Below are positions 50,679-59,196 of a stretch of 64,000 nt of DNA, one piece after another. Both the position numbers and the translations under genes were made by a program. The notes under the pieces were generated by a model. It had not been told where the DNA came from. It was given only the letters and a program-made list of their open reading frames with translations, and made no database searches. The first letter of the stretch is position 1, and each line of letters begins with the position of its first letter. This DNA comes from Cardiobacterium sp. Marseille-Q4385 (lineage in GTDB: Bacteria > Pseudomonadota > Gammaproteobacteria > Cardiobacteriales > Cardiobacteriaceae). The DNA is taken from positions 806,001 to 870,000 of the forward strand of contig NZ_OU745373.1 of the NCBI RefSeq assembly GCF_916618745.1. Direction: 5' to 3'.

Positions 50679-51551
50679 TCAATTTTTTCGCCCGTCAATT
50701 ATTGCCAACAGTGCCTGTAGATGGGGGGCGGCATCGGGTAGTCGTGCTGCCGCCGCGCGTGTCTGTGCGCTGTATGTCGTAAAAGCGGCGCGGGCGGCAT
50801 CAAGGCCGAGCAGGGCGGGATAGGTATTTTTCCCTTGGACGGCATCTTTACCAGCTGTTTTGCCGAGAGTAACGCTGTCGGCGGTTGCGTCCAGGATGTC
50901 ATCGGCAATTTGGTAGGCAATCCCGAGGGCAGTACCCAGCGCGTCAAGGGCGGTACGGTGTTCGTCGTAGCTGGTGGCCGGGATGGCACCGCAGTGCAGC
51001 GCGGCACGAATTAAGGCTCCGGTTTTGCCAGCGTGCACCGCTTGCAGTTCGTCCAGGGTCAAGCGGCTACCGGTTGCGATGATGTCGCGCATTTGCCCGC
51101 CAACCATGCCACGCCAGCCGGCCGCGTCCGCCAAGATGCGAATTTGGGCTATTTGGGCGGCTGGCGGCAGCGGACTGGTTGCCAGGAGTTGAAACGCAAG
51201 GGTATTCAGGGCATCGCCGGCAAGGATAGCGGTCGCTTCGTCGAAGGCTTTATGCGTGCTGGGGCGACCACGTCGCAGGTCGTCGTCATCCATCGCGGGC
51301 AAGTCGTCATGGATGAGTGAGTAGGCGTGTAGCGCTTCCAGAGCGCAGGCGGCGGCATCCACTGCGTCCAGCGGCACGGCAAAGTCGTCCGCCGTCGCGT
51401 ACACCAGCGCGGCACGCAGCCGCTTGCCGCCGCCAAGGGTGGCATAACGCATCGCGTCGGCAAGGCGTTCTCCGGCAGGTGGCAGGCAGGCGGCAAGGGC
51501 AGTTTCGAGGCGGTTTTGGTAGGCGGCAAGCAGGTCGGACATGGTAGTCAT
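50679..51551 (-). CDS. ispA: Farnesyl diphosphate synthase (polyprenyl synthase)
   Basis: Prenyl synthase that builds C15 farnesyl diphosphate from IPP and DMAPP. The 290-residue protein has GGGKRLRAALVYATADDF near residue 40, the first aspartate-rich motif HDDLPAMDDDDLRRGRPSTH (about residues 79-98), GQMRDI and the second motif AYQIADDILDATAD. The residues before the first motif suit a short C15 product. Start at MTTMSDLL or the next Met; upstream in-frame sequence is unlike IspA. It stands apart from xseB and dxs, its usual neighbours. Confidence 0.92.
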   Translation of the reverse strand: MTTMSDLLAAYQNRLETALAACLPPAGERLADAMRYATLGGGKRLRAALVYATADDFAVPLDAVDAAACALEALHAYSLIHDDLPAMDDDDLRRGRPSTHKAFDEATAILAGDALNTLAFQLLATSPLPPAAQIAQIRILADAAGWRGMVGGQMRDIIATGSRLTLDELQAVHAGKTGALIRAALHCGAIPATSYDEHRTALDALGTALGIAYQIADDILDATADSVTLGKTAGKDAVQGKNTYPALLGLDAARAAFTTYSAQTRAAAARLPDAAPHLQALLAIIDGRKN

Positions 51552-51658
51552 GCGGTTGGGGAAAGCGCTGGATTGTACTGGAAATGCGTCACCGCCCCTA
51601 CCGTTGCTCACTTTTTTACGTTATCTTGCCAAACCCGAGTTTTTTTATGGAATGCACC

Positions 51659-52723
51659 ATGCAACCTTTAGATGATTTACGCATTGCCAGCATTGATGAA
51701 TTAATACCGCCCGTTACCCTGCTGGAACGCCACCCTCTGACGACATCCGCCGCCGCCACGATCAATACTGCACGTGAAGGTATTCATGCCATTTTGCACG
51801 GCACAGACGATCGCCTGCTGGTTGTGGTTGGGCCCTGTTCGATTCATGACGTGGATGCTGCTCGCGAATATGCGACCCGCCTGCGCCCGCTGACTGAACG
51901 CTACCGTAAGCAGCTGCTGATTGTGATGCGCGTCTATTTTGAGAAGCCGCGCACCACGGTTGGCTGGAAAGGCTTGCTCAACGATCCGTTCCTGGACGGT
52001 TCGTTTGCCATCAATGAAGGGCTCAGCATCGGGCGCAAACTGCTGCTGGATTTGGCGGAATTGGGTATTCCAACCGCCGTTGAATATCTTGATGTCATCA
52101 GCCCGCAATATATCGCTGATCTGGTCAGTTGGGGGGCAATCGGCGCCCGCACTACGGAAAGCCAGATTCACCGTCAGCTTGCCTCAGGGCTTTCCTGCCC
52201 GATCGGCTTCAAGAACGCGACCAATGGTGATGTGCAGATTGCGGTTGATGCCATTGTTTCGGCGCGCTGTGCGCACAGTTTTCTCGGCGCCACCAAAAGC
52301 GGGCATGCCGCAATTGTCAGCACACGCGGCAATGAGGACTGCCATCTCATCCTGCGTGGTGGTAGCAATGGGCCGAATTACGATGCTGCACACGTCAAGG
52401 CCGCCGTTGCCACGCTGGCAGCGGCCCATGTACCGCAGAATGTCATGATCGATTGCAGCCACGCCAACAGCAACAAGCAGTACCTGCAGCAAATGACGGT
52501 TGCCACCAGCGTTGCTGCACAGATCGCCGCCGGTGATCGCCATATCATCGGTCTGATGGCGGAAAGCAACCTGGTCGAGGGCGCGCAAAAACTTGAGGCG
52601 GGCAAACCGCTCACTTATGGACAAAGTATCACCGACCCTTGTATCGGCTGGGAAGATACGGAAAAAATGCTGGCATTGCTCGCTGATGCTGTGATGGAGC
52701 GGCAGAAAAAAATCCCGCTGTAA
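51659..52723 (+). CDS. aroG: 3-deoxy-7-phosphoheptulonate synthase
   Basis: First enzyme of the shikimate pathway, condensing PEP and erythrose-4-phosphate. The 354-residue protein starts MQPLDDLRIASIDELIPPVT, and has LLVVVGPCSIHDVDAAREYA, MRVYFEKPRTTVGWKGLLND (in outline), GIPTAVEYLDVISPQYIADLVSWGAIGARTTESQ and VMIDCSHANSNKQ, all hallmarks of the type I AroG/AroF/AroH family. Which amino acid inhibits it cannot be read. A start at 51659 gives the E. coli length; an in-frame ATG is 12 bases upstream. Divergent from ispA. Confidence 0.94.
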   Translation: MQPLDDLRIASIDELIPPVTLLERHPLTTSAAATINTAREGIHAILHGTDDRLLVVVGPCSIHDVDAAREYATRLRPLTERYRKQLLIVMRVYFEKPRTTVGWKGLLNDPFLDGSFAINEGLSIGRKLLLDLAELGIPTAVEYLDVISPQYIADLVSWGAIGARTTESQIHRQLASGLSCPIGFKNATNGDVQIAVDAIVSARCAHSFLGATKSGHAAIVSTRGNEDCHLILRGGSNGPNYDAAHVKAAVATLAAAHVPQNVMIDCSHANSNKQYLQQMTVATSVAAQIAAGDRHIIGLMAESNLVEGAQKLEAGKPLTYGQSITDPCIGWEDTEKMLALLADAVMERQKKIPL

Positions 52724-52743
52724 CCGCATGAATATGCAATAAG

Positions 52744-52770
52744 AAAGGCGCTGTTAGACAGCGCCTTTTT
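52744..52770 (+). terminator. Terminator after aroG
   Basis: AAAGGCGCTGT and ACAGCGCCTTT form an eleven-pair stem with TAG loop, followed by T residues. Confidence 0.85.
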
Positions 52771-52846
52771 AGTGCTGGTTGATGTCAGCAGTAAATGCGC
52801 TTCCCCCGCAAGCGGTGGAAGGCTTGATACACGGTGAATAGATGTC

Positions 52847-55800
52847 TCAGTGCTCGTCGTTGCCTTCGGTATTTTCACCATCTTGTGTCGCTTCGGACGC
52901 TTTCGGGGGCAGGGTTTCTACCGCCTGATCCGTTTCAACGGCAGGCATGGCACTCTCGTCATCCGCAGCGGCTTCGTCATTGACTGAGGGGGCAACTTCT
53001 GTCGCTTCGGTTGTCGCTGGCGTGGCAACATCGTCAACTGCTGGTTCAACCGGAGTATTTACCTCTGGCATTTCTTCAGTCTCTGGTGCAGCTGCGGTAT
53101 GTTCTTCTACCGCTTCTTCGACGCTATCACCCTCATGCATCGCTGTTTCCGCAGCAGGTGCAGCGCTTTGTTCAGCCGCCTGGCGCAGGGTTTTGATTTT
53201 GCCTGCGAGGGTGGCAAGCAGTTCGCTGAAGGCTTTTTCAAAGCCTGCCAGGCCTTCTGCTTCGAGTTCGACGTAGAGCTGTGCCCAGTCAATGCCCGCA
53301 TCGCTGATTTGTTGCAGCAGTTGCGGGGCCTGATCAATGTTGCGCAGCAGGGTTTCTTCAGCTCGACCATGGTCTTTGTAAGCGGCATAGGTCGCAGGCG
53401 GAATGGTATTGACGGTGTCGCGGCCAATCAGCAGTTCGACGTAGCGCACATCCGAGTAGGCGGGGTTTTTGGTACCGGTACTCGCCCACAGCAGGCGCTG
53501 CACAGCGGCACCTTTTTTGGCGAGATCAAGCCAGTCGTCGTGGCTGATGCGCTCAAGGTAGTAACTGTATGCCGCCTGGGCATTGGCAATGGCCGCCCGA
53601 CCACGCAGGTCGGCGTGTTCGTCGGCAAGCAGGGCATCGATTTTGCTGTCCACGCGGCTGACAAAGAAGCTGGCGACGGAACGCAGCAGGTCGATGGATT
53701 GGCCACTGGCAACGCGTTCTTTCAGGCCGTCGATATAGGCTTCGAGGGTCTGGCGGTAGCGTTCCGGCGAGAAGAGCAGGGTGGCGTTGACGTTGACGCC
53801 TTCGGCGGTCAGGCGGCGGATGGCGTCAATGCCGGCCAGTGTCGCCGGCACTTTGATCATCAGGTTTTCCCGCGCGACACGGCGGTAGAGGTCTAGTGCT
53901 TCGGCCACGGTTTTGTTGCTGTCGTGGGCGATGTCGGGCGAGACTTCCAGCGAGACCATGCCGTCGGTGCCGTTGGTTTTTTCGTATACGGGCTGCATCA
54001 GGTCGCAGGCGCGGCGGATGTCTTCGATGGCAAGGGCATAGAAGGTGTCGCGTACGCCACCGGTGTTGTTTTGCAGCCAGTGCTGCAGGGCGCTGTCATA
54101 GGCATCGCCAGCGAAGGCTTTTTGGAAGATGGCGGGGTTTGAGGTGATGCCGCGCAGGTCGTCTTCGGCAATGAGGCGTGCCAGTTCGCCGCTGTCGAGC
54201 AGGGTGCGGTCAATGTTGTCGTACCAGACGCTTTGTCCCAGTGCCATCAGTTGGTGCAGCGGGTTTTGTGCGGTGTTTTTGGCGGCGGGGACGTGCAGCG
54301 GATAGTGCGCGTCTTCGCGCAGTTTGTCGCTGGGCAGCAGGGCGGGCGCTTTGGTCGGGGCATCATCCAGCAGGGCGACAAGTCCCGGTGCTTCGGCATC
54401 CGACGGCGGCAATGGCTTGATTTTGGCAAATGACGGCGCTTTTTTGACGGGCGGTGTTGTTTCGGCCTCGCTTTGTGGGGCGAGGTCTTCTATCAAGCCA
54501 GGGGCATCGATTTCGACGTCGTTTTCCGGCTGCGCCTGCGGGATGTAATCCGCTTTGCCCTGACCGCGTACGGCGTGGATGTCGCGCGGACGGCCTTTGC
54601 GCACGGTACGGCCATTGATTTCTTCCGGCGGGTTGAGCAGGCTTTCCAGTGTCGGGTTGATGTCGTCTTTCGGTACGGCACTGCGCGCGGTTTTTTCGCG
54701 TTCACGACGCGGTGCTGCAGTTTCTTCGCGCGGGACGTTTTGTTGCAAGGCTTCTTCGTAGCGGCGTGCGGCTTCTTCCTGGCGGCTGTTGTCGCGTGAG
54801 CGGCGCGGTTCTTGTGCCACGGGTTCAGCAGGCTTGGTTTCAGCCTGTTTGTTCGGTGCAGCAGTGCGCGGTGTTTGTTCTTGCCGTTCGCGACGGTTAC
54901 GCGCAGGTGCGGTGCGTTCGCGGCGTTTATCGGCAGCAGCCTGGGATTCTTGCGGCTGGGACGCGTGGCTGTTGTCCTTGAACAGGGCAACGACTTTGGA
55001 AAAGAGGGCTGCCAGTCCGCGTTTGTGTTCGCTGCTGTTGCTGACTTGCGGCGCAGGCGCGCGCGGTACGACACCTTGCACGGCGGCTTGCTCGGTCGCC
55101 ATGTCCTCGGGGTGAACGACGGTGTCGTTTTCTTCGTGGCTTTCGTGGCGGGTACGCAGGCGGTAGCTTGGCGTCGGTGCGGCGTCATCGTCGATTTCGT
55201 CATCGCGTTGGCGCGAGATGTAGTAGTCCGGCGTATGCAGATCGGCATTCGGCACGAGGACGACTTCGACTTTGTTGCGCTGTTCGATTTGCCGGATAGC
55301 CGCACGTTTTTCGTTAAGCAGGTAGGTGGCGATGCTTACTGGCAGTTCGCCGGTGATGCGCTGGGTGCGGTCTTTCATCGCTTCTTCTTCGATGAGGCGC
55401 AGCAGCGAGAGTGCCATGGACTGGATACCACGGATTGAGCCCTGCCCTTTGCAACGCGGGCAGACGCGGTGGCTGGATTCGTCCATGGACGGGCGCAGGC
55501 GCTGCCGCGACAGTTCGAGTAGGCCAAAACGTGAGATGCGCCCGATTTGTACGCGGGCGCGGTCAATTTTGGTTGCGTCGTAGAGGCGGGTTTCCACGTC
55601 TTTACGGTTGCGGCTGATGCTCATGTCGATGAAATCAATAACGATGAGGCCGCCAAGGTCGCGTAGGCGCATTTGGCGCGCAATTTCATCTGCCGCTTCA
55701 AGGTTGGTCTGGTAGGCAGTTTCTTCGATGTCGCCACCTTTGGTCGCTTTCGACGAGTTGATATCGATGGAAACGAGCGCTTCGGTGTAGTCAATGACGA

Positions 55801-56671
55801 GTTCGCCGCCAGATGGCAGCTGTACGTTGCGCTGGTAAGCGGTTTCTATCTGCCCTTCGATTTGGTAGCGGGTAAAGAGCGGGATGTTGTCCTGGTAGAG
55901 TTTGAGTTTGTTGAGGTTGTTCGGCATGACCAGGGTCATGAAGTCACTGGCCTGCTGATAGACGCGTTCGTCGTCGATGAGGATTTGCCCGATATCCGGA
56001 CGCAGATAGTCGCGCAGGGCGCGGACAATGATATTACTTTCCTGGTAGATAAGGCGTTGCAGCGGGGCTTTACGGTATTCTTCAGAGATGGCTTCCCACA
56101 GTTGCAGCAAGAAGTCGAGATCCCATTGCAGTTCTTCCTGGGCGCGCCCCACCCCGGCAGTACGCACGATGATGCCCATGTTGTCCGGCACGTCGAGCAG
56201 ATCAAGGGTTTCGCGTAGTTCTTTGCGGTCATCCCCCTGAATGCGACGTGAGACGCCGCCAGCGCGCGGGTTGTTCGGCATCAGGACGAGGAAACGTCCG
56301 GCAAGGCTGATATAGGTAGTCAGTGCTGCGCCCTTGTTGCCGCGCTCTTCTTTGTCAATTTGTACCAGCACTTCCTGCCCGACTTCTATCATATCCTTGA
56401 AGCTGGGGTGGTCGTCGTGAGTGGTGGTGGATCCGGTCAGATATTCTTTGGCGATTTCCTTGAAGGGCAGGAATCCGTGCCGCTGGGCACCGTAATCTAC
56501 GAAAGCCGCTTCCAGCGAGGGCTCAATACGGGTGATTTTACCTTTGTAAATATTGGCTTTTTTCTGTGCGGAATAAAGGGTTTCAATATCAAGGTCGTAG
56601 AGTTGCTGGCCGTCAACCAGCGCGACACGCAGTTCTTCCTGCTGGGTCGCGTTTATAAGCATTCTTTTCAT
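52847..56671 (-). CDS. rne: RNase E fused to transaldolase
   Basis: 1274 residues. Residues about 36-125 are the S1 domain (KANIYKGKITRIEPSLEAAF). The DNase I-like catalytic site is in GGLIVIDFIDMSISRNRKDV (near 345; D303 in E. coli numbering) and IGRISRFGLLELSRQRLRPS. The zinc link CPRCKGQG lies near 406. An arginine-rich segment follows (about 570-670), then a linker. From about residue 800 comes a complete transaldolase: ALGQSVWYDNIDRTLLDSG, LRGITSNPAIFQKAFAGDAY, NLMIKVPATLAGIDAIR (Schiff-base Lys940), to about 1165. An acidic tail (EAVEEHTAAAPETEEMPEV) ends the protein. No internal stop or clear internal ribosome site was seen. Native RNase E C-terminal scaffold seems replaced. Confidence 0.85.
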   Translation of the reverse strand: MKRMLINATQQEELRVALVDGQQLYDLDIETLYSAQKKANIYKGKITRIEPSLEAAFVDYGAQRHGFLPFKEIAKEYLTGSTTTHDDHPSFKDMIEVGQEVLVQIDKEERGNKGAALTTYISLAGRFLVLMPNNPRAGGVSRRIQGDDRKELRETLDLLDVPDNMGIIVRTAGVGRAQEELQWDLDFLLQLWEAISEEYRKAPLQRLIYQESNIIVRALRDYLRPDIGQILIDDERVYQQASDFMTLVMPNNLNKLKLYQDNIPLFTRYQIEGQIETAYQRNVQLPSGGELVIDYTEALVSIDINSSKATKGGDIEETAYQTNLEAADEIARQMRLRDLGGLIVIDFIDMSISRNRKDVETRLYDATKIDRARVQIGRISRFGLLELSRQRLRPSMDESSHRVCPRCKGQGSIRGIQSMALSLLRLIEEEAMKDRTQRITGELPVSIATYLLNEKRAAIRQIEQRNKVEVVLVPNADLHTPDYYISRQRDDEIDDDAAPTPSYRLRTRHESHEENDTVVHPEDMATEQAAVQGVVPRAPAPQVSNSSEHKRGLAALFSKVVALFKDNSHASQPQESQAAADKRRERTAPARNRRERQEQTPRTAAPNKQAETKPAEPVAQEPRRSRDNSRQEEAARRYEEALQQNVPREETAAPRREREKTARSAVPKDDINPTLESLLNPPEEINGRTVRKGRPRDIHAVRGQGKADYIPQAQPENDVEIDAPGLIEDLAPQSEAETTPPVKKAPSFAKIKPLPPSDAEAPGLVALLDDAPTKAPALLPSDKLREDAHYPLHVPAAKNTAQNPLHQLMALGQSVWYDNIDRTLLDSGELARLIAEDDLRGITSNPAIFQKAFAGDAYDSALQHWLQNNTGGVRDTFYALAIEDIRRACDLMQPVYEKTNGTDGMVSLEVSPDIAHDSNKTVAEALDLYRRVARENLMIKVPATLAGIDAIRRLTAEGVNVNATLLFSPERYRQTLEAYIDGLKERVASGQSIDLLRSVASFFVSRVDSKIDALLADEHADLRGRAAIANAQAAYSYYLERISHDDWLDLAKKGAAVQRLLWASTGTKNPAYSDVRYVELLIGRDTVNTIPPATYAAYKDHGRAEETLLRNIDQAPQLLQQISDAGIDWAQLYVELEAEGLAGFEKAFSELLATLAGKIKTLRQAAEQSAAPAAETAMHEGDSVEEAVEEHTAAAPETEEMPEVNTPVEPAVDDVATPATTEATEVAPSVNDEAAADDESAMPAVETDQAVETLPPKASEATQDGENTEGNDEH

Positions 56672-56932
56672 TATCCGGGCTCCGCAACCGCATGCCGAGA
56701 CACACGGCTGTCATTAAGTAAAAAACAATGCCCGATCAAGCATCGTGCTTTTGTCGGACTTTATAATAAGCGTATGAAATCTAAGGTGTCGGACGGCTTC
56801 CGTAGCCGTGAATCCGGCGCGAAACTATACCAAATCAGCCCTCTTACACGCAACGCGACGGGCGGGGCTTGCGCCTTGCGGCGCGCTTGTGCCACGATAT
56901 GCGCCCTCTTCGCACCGATAGCGCTCCACATC
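56672..56932. other. Divergent control region between rne and zapD
   Basis: About 260 bp with no gene. It must contain the rne promoter and leader (minus strand) and the zapD promoter. In enterobacteria RNase E controls its own mRNA through a leader structure. I did not find a comparable hairpin by eye, so this is only a candidate site. Confidence 0.4.
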
Positions 56933-57724
56933 ATGCCGATCAGTCCAGAAACCCAATGCCAATTAAGCACTTACGAACAGCCGCTCAATGAACGCATCCG
57001 TCTGTTCATGCGTCTGGAATCCATGTTTTTCCAAATGAAAAACTTCCACCGTGCCGACGAATACTATTCCATCCAGCTCTTCCTTGATGCCCTCTTTGAC
57101 GTATTGGATTTTTTGCACCGTTACGAAATTCGCTCGGAAATCATCAAAGAATTACAAGGATACAAAACGGGTATTGACCGCGAACATTTTGCCCTGTCAT
57201 GGACACTGGACGAGCGGGTAGCGACACTGGAAAGCATTGATATGTCGCTGCAAGAAGCCTATGCGCTAAACTTTAATCCCATCAGTGCCTTACGAGAAAA
57301 CGAACTCTTCACCAGCCTGCGCCAGCGCAACTTCAATCAAAGCGGCAACTGCCTCTTTGAAGTCCCCGCTTACCAATACTGGTTGCTGCAAAACGAAAAT
57401 CACGAAAACCCCTTCCTGCGACAATGCTATGAAATGTTCCTGCCCATCGCGCGTGCTGTTGCGCTAGTACTACGCCTGGTGCGTGCCGGAGCGGAACTGA
57501 CCAACGAATACACCGATGACGGCATCTTCCTGAAAACCCTCGACAGCAACCGTCGCAACCAGATGATCCGCATCCATCTCGACGACGAGCACCACGTCTT
57601 CCCGCGCATCAGTGGCGACAAACACCGCTTCTCGGTACGTTTCATGACCCAGGAAAACCCGGAAGAACGCGCCAAACAAGTCGAAACCCCGGTACGCTTC
57701 GCCCTGCAAACTTGCGTCCTCTGA
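56933..57724 (+). CDS. zapD: Cell division protein ZapD
   Basis: 263-residue cytoplasmic protein that cross-links FtsZ filaments. It begins MPISPETQCQLSTYEQPLNERIRLFMRLE, the family start, with the YEQPLNERIR motif. Later landmarks are RGNFNQ-like (RQRNFNQSGNCLFEVPAYQYWL), and RNQMIRIHLDDEHHVFPRISGDKHRFSVRFM near the C-terminus. The C-terminal part ends with CVL. The start is set by that conserved opening; the long in-frame region upstream is an overlap shadow. It is followed three bases later by pgpA. Confidence 0.9.
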   Translation: MPISPETQCQLSTYEQPLNERIRLFMRLESMFFQMKNFHRADEYYSIQLFLDALFDVLDFLHRYEIRSEIIKELQGYKTGIDREHFALSWTLDERVATLESIDMSLQEAYALNFNPISALRENELFTSLRQRNFNQSGNCLFEVPAYQYWLLQNENHENPFLRQCYEMFLPIARAVALVLRLVRAGAELTNEYTDDGIFLKTLDSNRRNQMIRIHLDDEHHVFPRISGDKHRFSVRFMTQENPEERAKQVETPVRFALQTCVL

Positions 57725-57726
57725 CC

Positions 57727-58254
57727 ATGAACGCCAAAAACCCCAAAGGCTTCCGCCCGCATACCTTCGCCAGCCTTGTCAAAAAACCCGTCCACTTCTT
57801 TGCTTTCGGTCTTGGTAGCGGCCTGATACACCCCGCTCCCGGTACTTGGGGTACCCTCGCCGCCACCATCCTCTACTACCCGCTCTCATTCCTGCTGACA
57901 GGCCCCATCACCACCGCTATCTTCCTGCTCGCCACCTTTGCCATTGGCTGCTGGCTCTGCGACAAAACCTCGCACGACCTCGGCGTGCATGACTTCGGCG
58001 AAATCGTCTGGGACGAATTCGTTGGCGTGTGGATCGTGCTCGCCTACCTGCCGCCTGTCCTATGGCAACGCTGGGGAATACTGCCCTGCTACCTTGCCGC
58101 CTTCCTGCTCTTCCGCGTCTTTGACATCGCCAAACCTCCGCCCATCCGGCAAATCGACCGCCGTACCCCGGGCGGTTTCGGCATCATGCTGGATGACGTC
58201 CTTGCCGCCATCTACGCCCTTATCCCCTTATGGCTCATCGCCGCCATCATCTAA
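57727..58254 (+). CDS. pgpA: Phosphatidylglycerophosphatase A
   Basis: Inner-membrane phosphatase of 175 residues that makes phosphatidylglycerol. Landmarks are FGLGSGLIHPAPGTWGTLAA near residue 28 and VWDEFVGVWIVL, with the RVFDIAKPPPIRQIDRRTPGGFGIMLDDVLAAIYA signature (in outline). Four membrane segments are visible. The start is at MNAKNPKGF, two bases after the zapD stop. It is followed 19 bp later by slyD. Confidence 0.92.
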   Translation: MNAKNPKGFRPHTFASLVKKPVHFFAFGLGSGLIHPAPGTWGTLAATILYYPLSFLLTGPITTAIFLLATFAIGCWLCDKTSHDLGVHDFGEIVWDEFVGVWIVLAYLPPVLWQRWGILPCYLAAFLLFRVFDIAKPPPIRQIDRRTPGGFGIMLDDVLAAIYALIPLWLIAAII

Positions 58255-58273
58255 CCCAACCCAAGGATTTCCC

Positions 58274-58756
58274 ATGCCTATCCAAAAAAACAGCGTCGTC
58301 GAACTCGCCTACGAACTCTATGACGACCAGGGACAACAAATCGTCCACGACGGTGCCCCGCTTACCTACCTGCACGGCGGCTACCACGGCACCTTCCCCA
58401 AAGTCGAAGCAGCACTGGAAGGCAAGAACATCGGCGACGAAATCGACCTCACCCTCGCCCCTGCCGACCACTTCGGCGACTTGCAACAAGAACACATCCG
58501 CCGAGAACCGCGCGACATCCTGCCGCCGGAAATCAAAGTGGACGACATCCTGGAAGGCGAAGACGGCCACGGCCACATCCGCTACTTCCGCGTGACCGAC
58601 ATGGACGATACCCACGCCACCCTGAACGGCAATCACCCGCTGGCTGGCCTCACCCTGCGCTTCAAGGCAAAAGTGCAGAGCCTACGCGAAGCGACCGCCG
58701 ACGAAATCGCGCATGGCCACGTGCACGGCCCGCACGGACACCATCACCACCATTAA
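58274..58756 (+). CDS. slyD: FKBP-type peptidyl-prolyl isomerase SlyD
   Basis: 160-residue chaperone/isomerase. The FKBP domain starts MPIQKNSVVELAYELYDDQG and contains LTYLHGGYHGTFPKVEAALEG (residues about 35-55), the IF (insert-in-flap) region, and LAGLTLRFKAKVQSLREAT. The tail is His-rich (AHGHVHGPHGHHHHH), a nickel-binding feature of SlyD. The leader CCCAACCCAAGGATTTCCC puts AAGGA before the ATG. A terminator lies just before the next gene. Confidence 0.93.
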   Translation: MPIQKNSVVELAYELYDDQGQQIVHDGAPLTYLHGGYHGTFPKVEAALEGKNIGDEIDLTLAPADHFGDLQQEHIRREPRDILPPEIKVDDILEGEDGHGHIRYFRVTDMDDTHATLNGNHPLAGLTLRFKAKVQSLREATADEIAHGHVHGPHGHHHHH

Positions 58757-58771
58757 AGCCAACACAAACAC

Positions 58772-58794
58772 AGGCAGCGCAAGCTGCCTTTTTT
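58772..58794 (+). terminator. Terminator after slyD
   Basis: AGGCAGC and GCTGCCT form a seven-pair stem with GCAA loop, followed by T residues to 58794. The next gene starts at 58798. Confidence 0.8.
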
Positions 58795-58797
58795 GCC

Positions 58798-59196
58798 ATG
58801 AATGCCTACGCCGATGACACACTCTACGAATACAGCGCTCTACACGGACTGGAATGCTGGCTGCGTCGCTTCATCCGCGCCTACCAAATCACCGCCGTCT
58901 TCCTCGGGCTCGCTTTCATCACCACCGTCTGCCTCGCCCTCGCTTGGCTGTTCTGCGCCAACGAAAAGCTCACCTTCTGTTGGTGGACGACCTTTCTCGC
59001 CGTTGGCATCTGCGGCATTATTGCCGACAACATAAACGCCGTCAGCCTTGCCGACATCGCTATCACCGCCCTCATCCAAATCACCCTGTACCTGCTGGCG
59101 ATTACCTCGGCGCACACCCTCGCTACCATCACCCGCCCCCAGCAAACCTACTTCGCCGCGCGTCCATTCACCGCAAAAAAGGGAGCACAGCCATGA
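58798..59196 (+). CDS. Shortened member of the DUF4328-like membrane family (A1)
   Basis: 132 residues. The first 30 (MNAYADDTLYEYSALHGLEC then WLRRFIRAYQ) are identical to the protein starting at 59900. The rest aligns with it but lacks two blocks, including the conserved TPGRTILWWFIPILNLCYPY core. One junction fits deletion between two direct repeats (AACGAAAACCT) in the full-length relative. Hydrophobic segments remain (VFLGLAFITTVCLALAWLF and ITALIQITLYLLAITSA). No ribosome site precedes the ATG, since the terminator ends three bases before it. Functional status is doubtful. Confidence 0.55.
   Translation: MNAYADDTLYEYSALHGLECWLRRFIRAYQITAVFLGLAFITTVCLALAWLFCANEKLTFCWWTTFLAVGICGIIADNINAVSLADIAITALIQITLYLLAITSAHTLATITRPQQTYFAARPFTAKKGAQP

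Noticed and set aside
56360..56932. In-frame extension upstream of zapD
   Set aside because: Overlaps the start of rne on the other strand, and the ZapD family begins at MPISPETQ.
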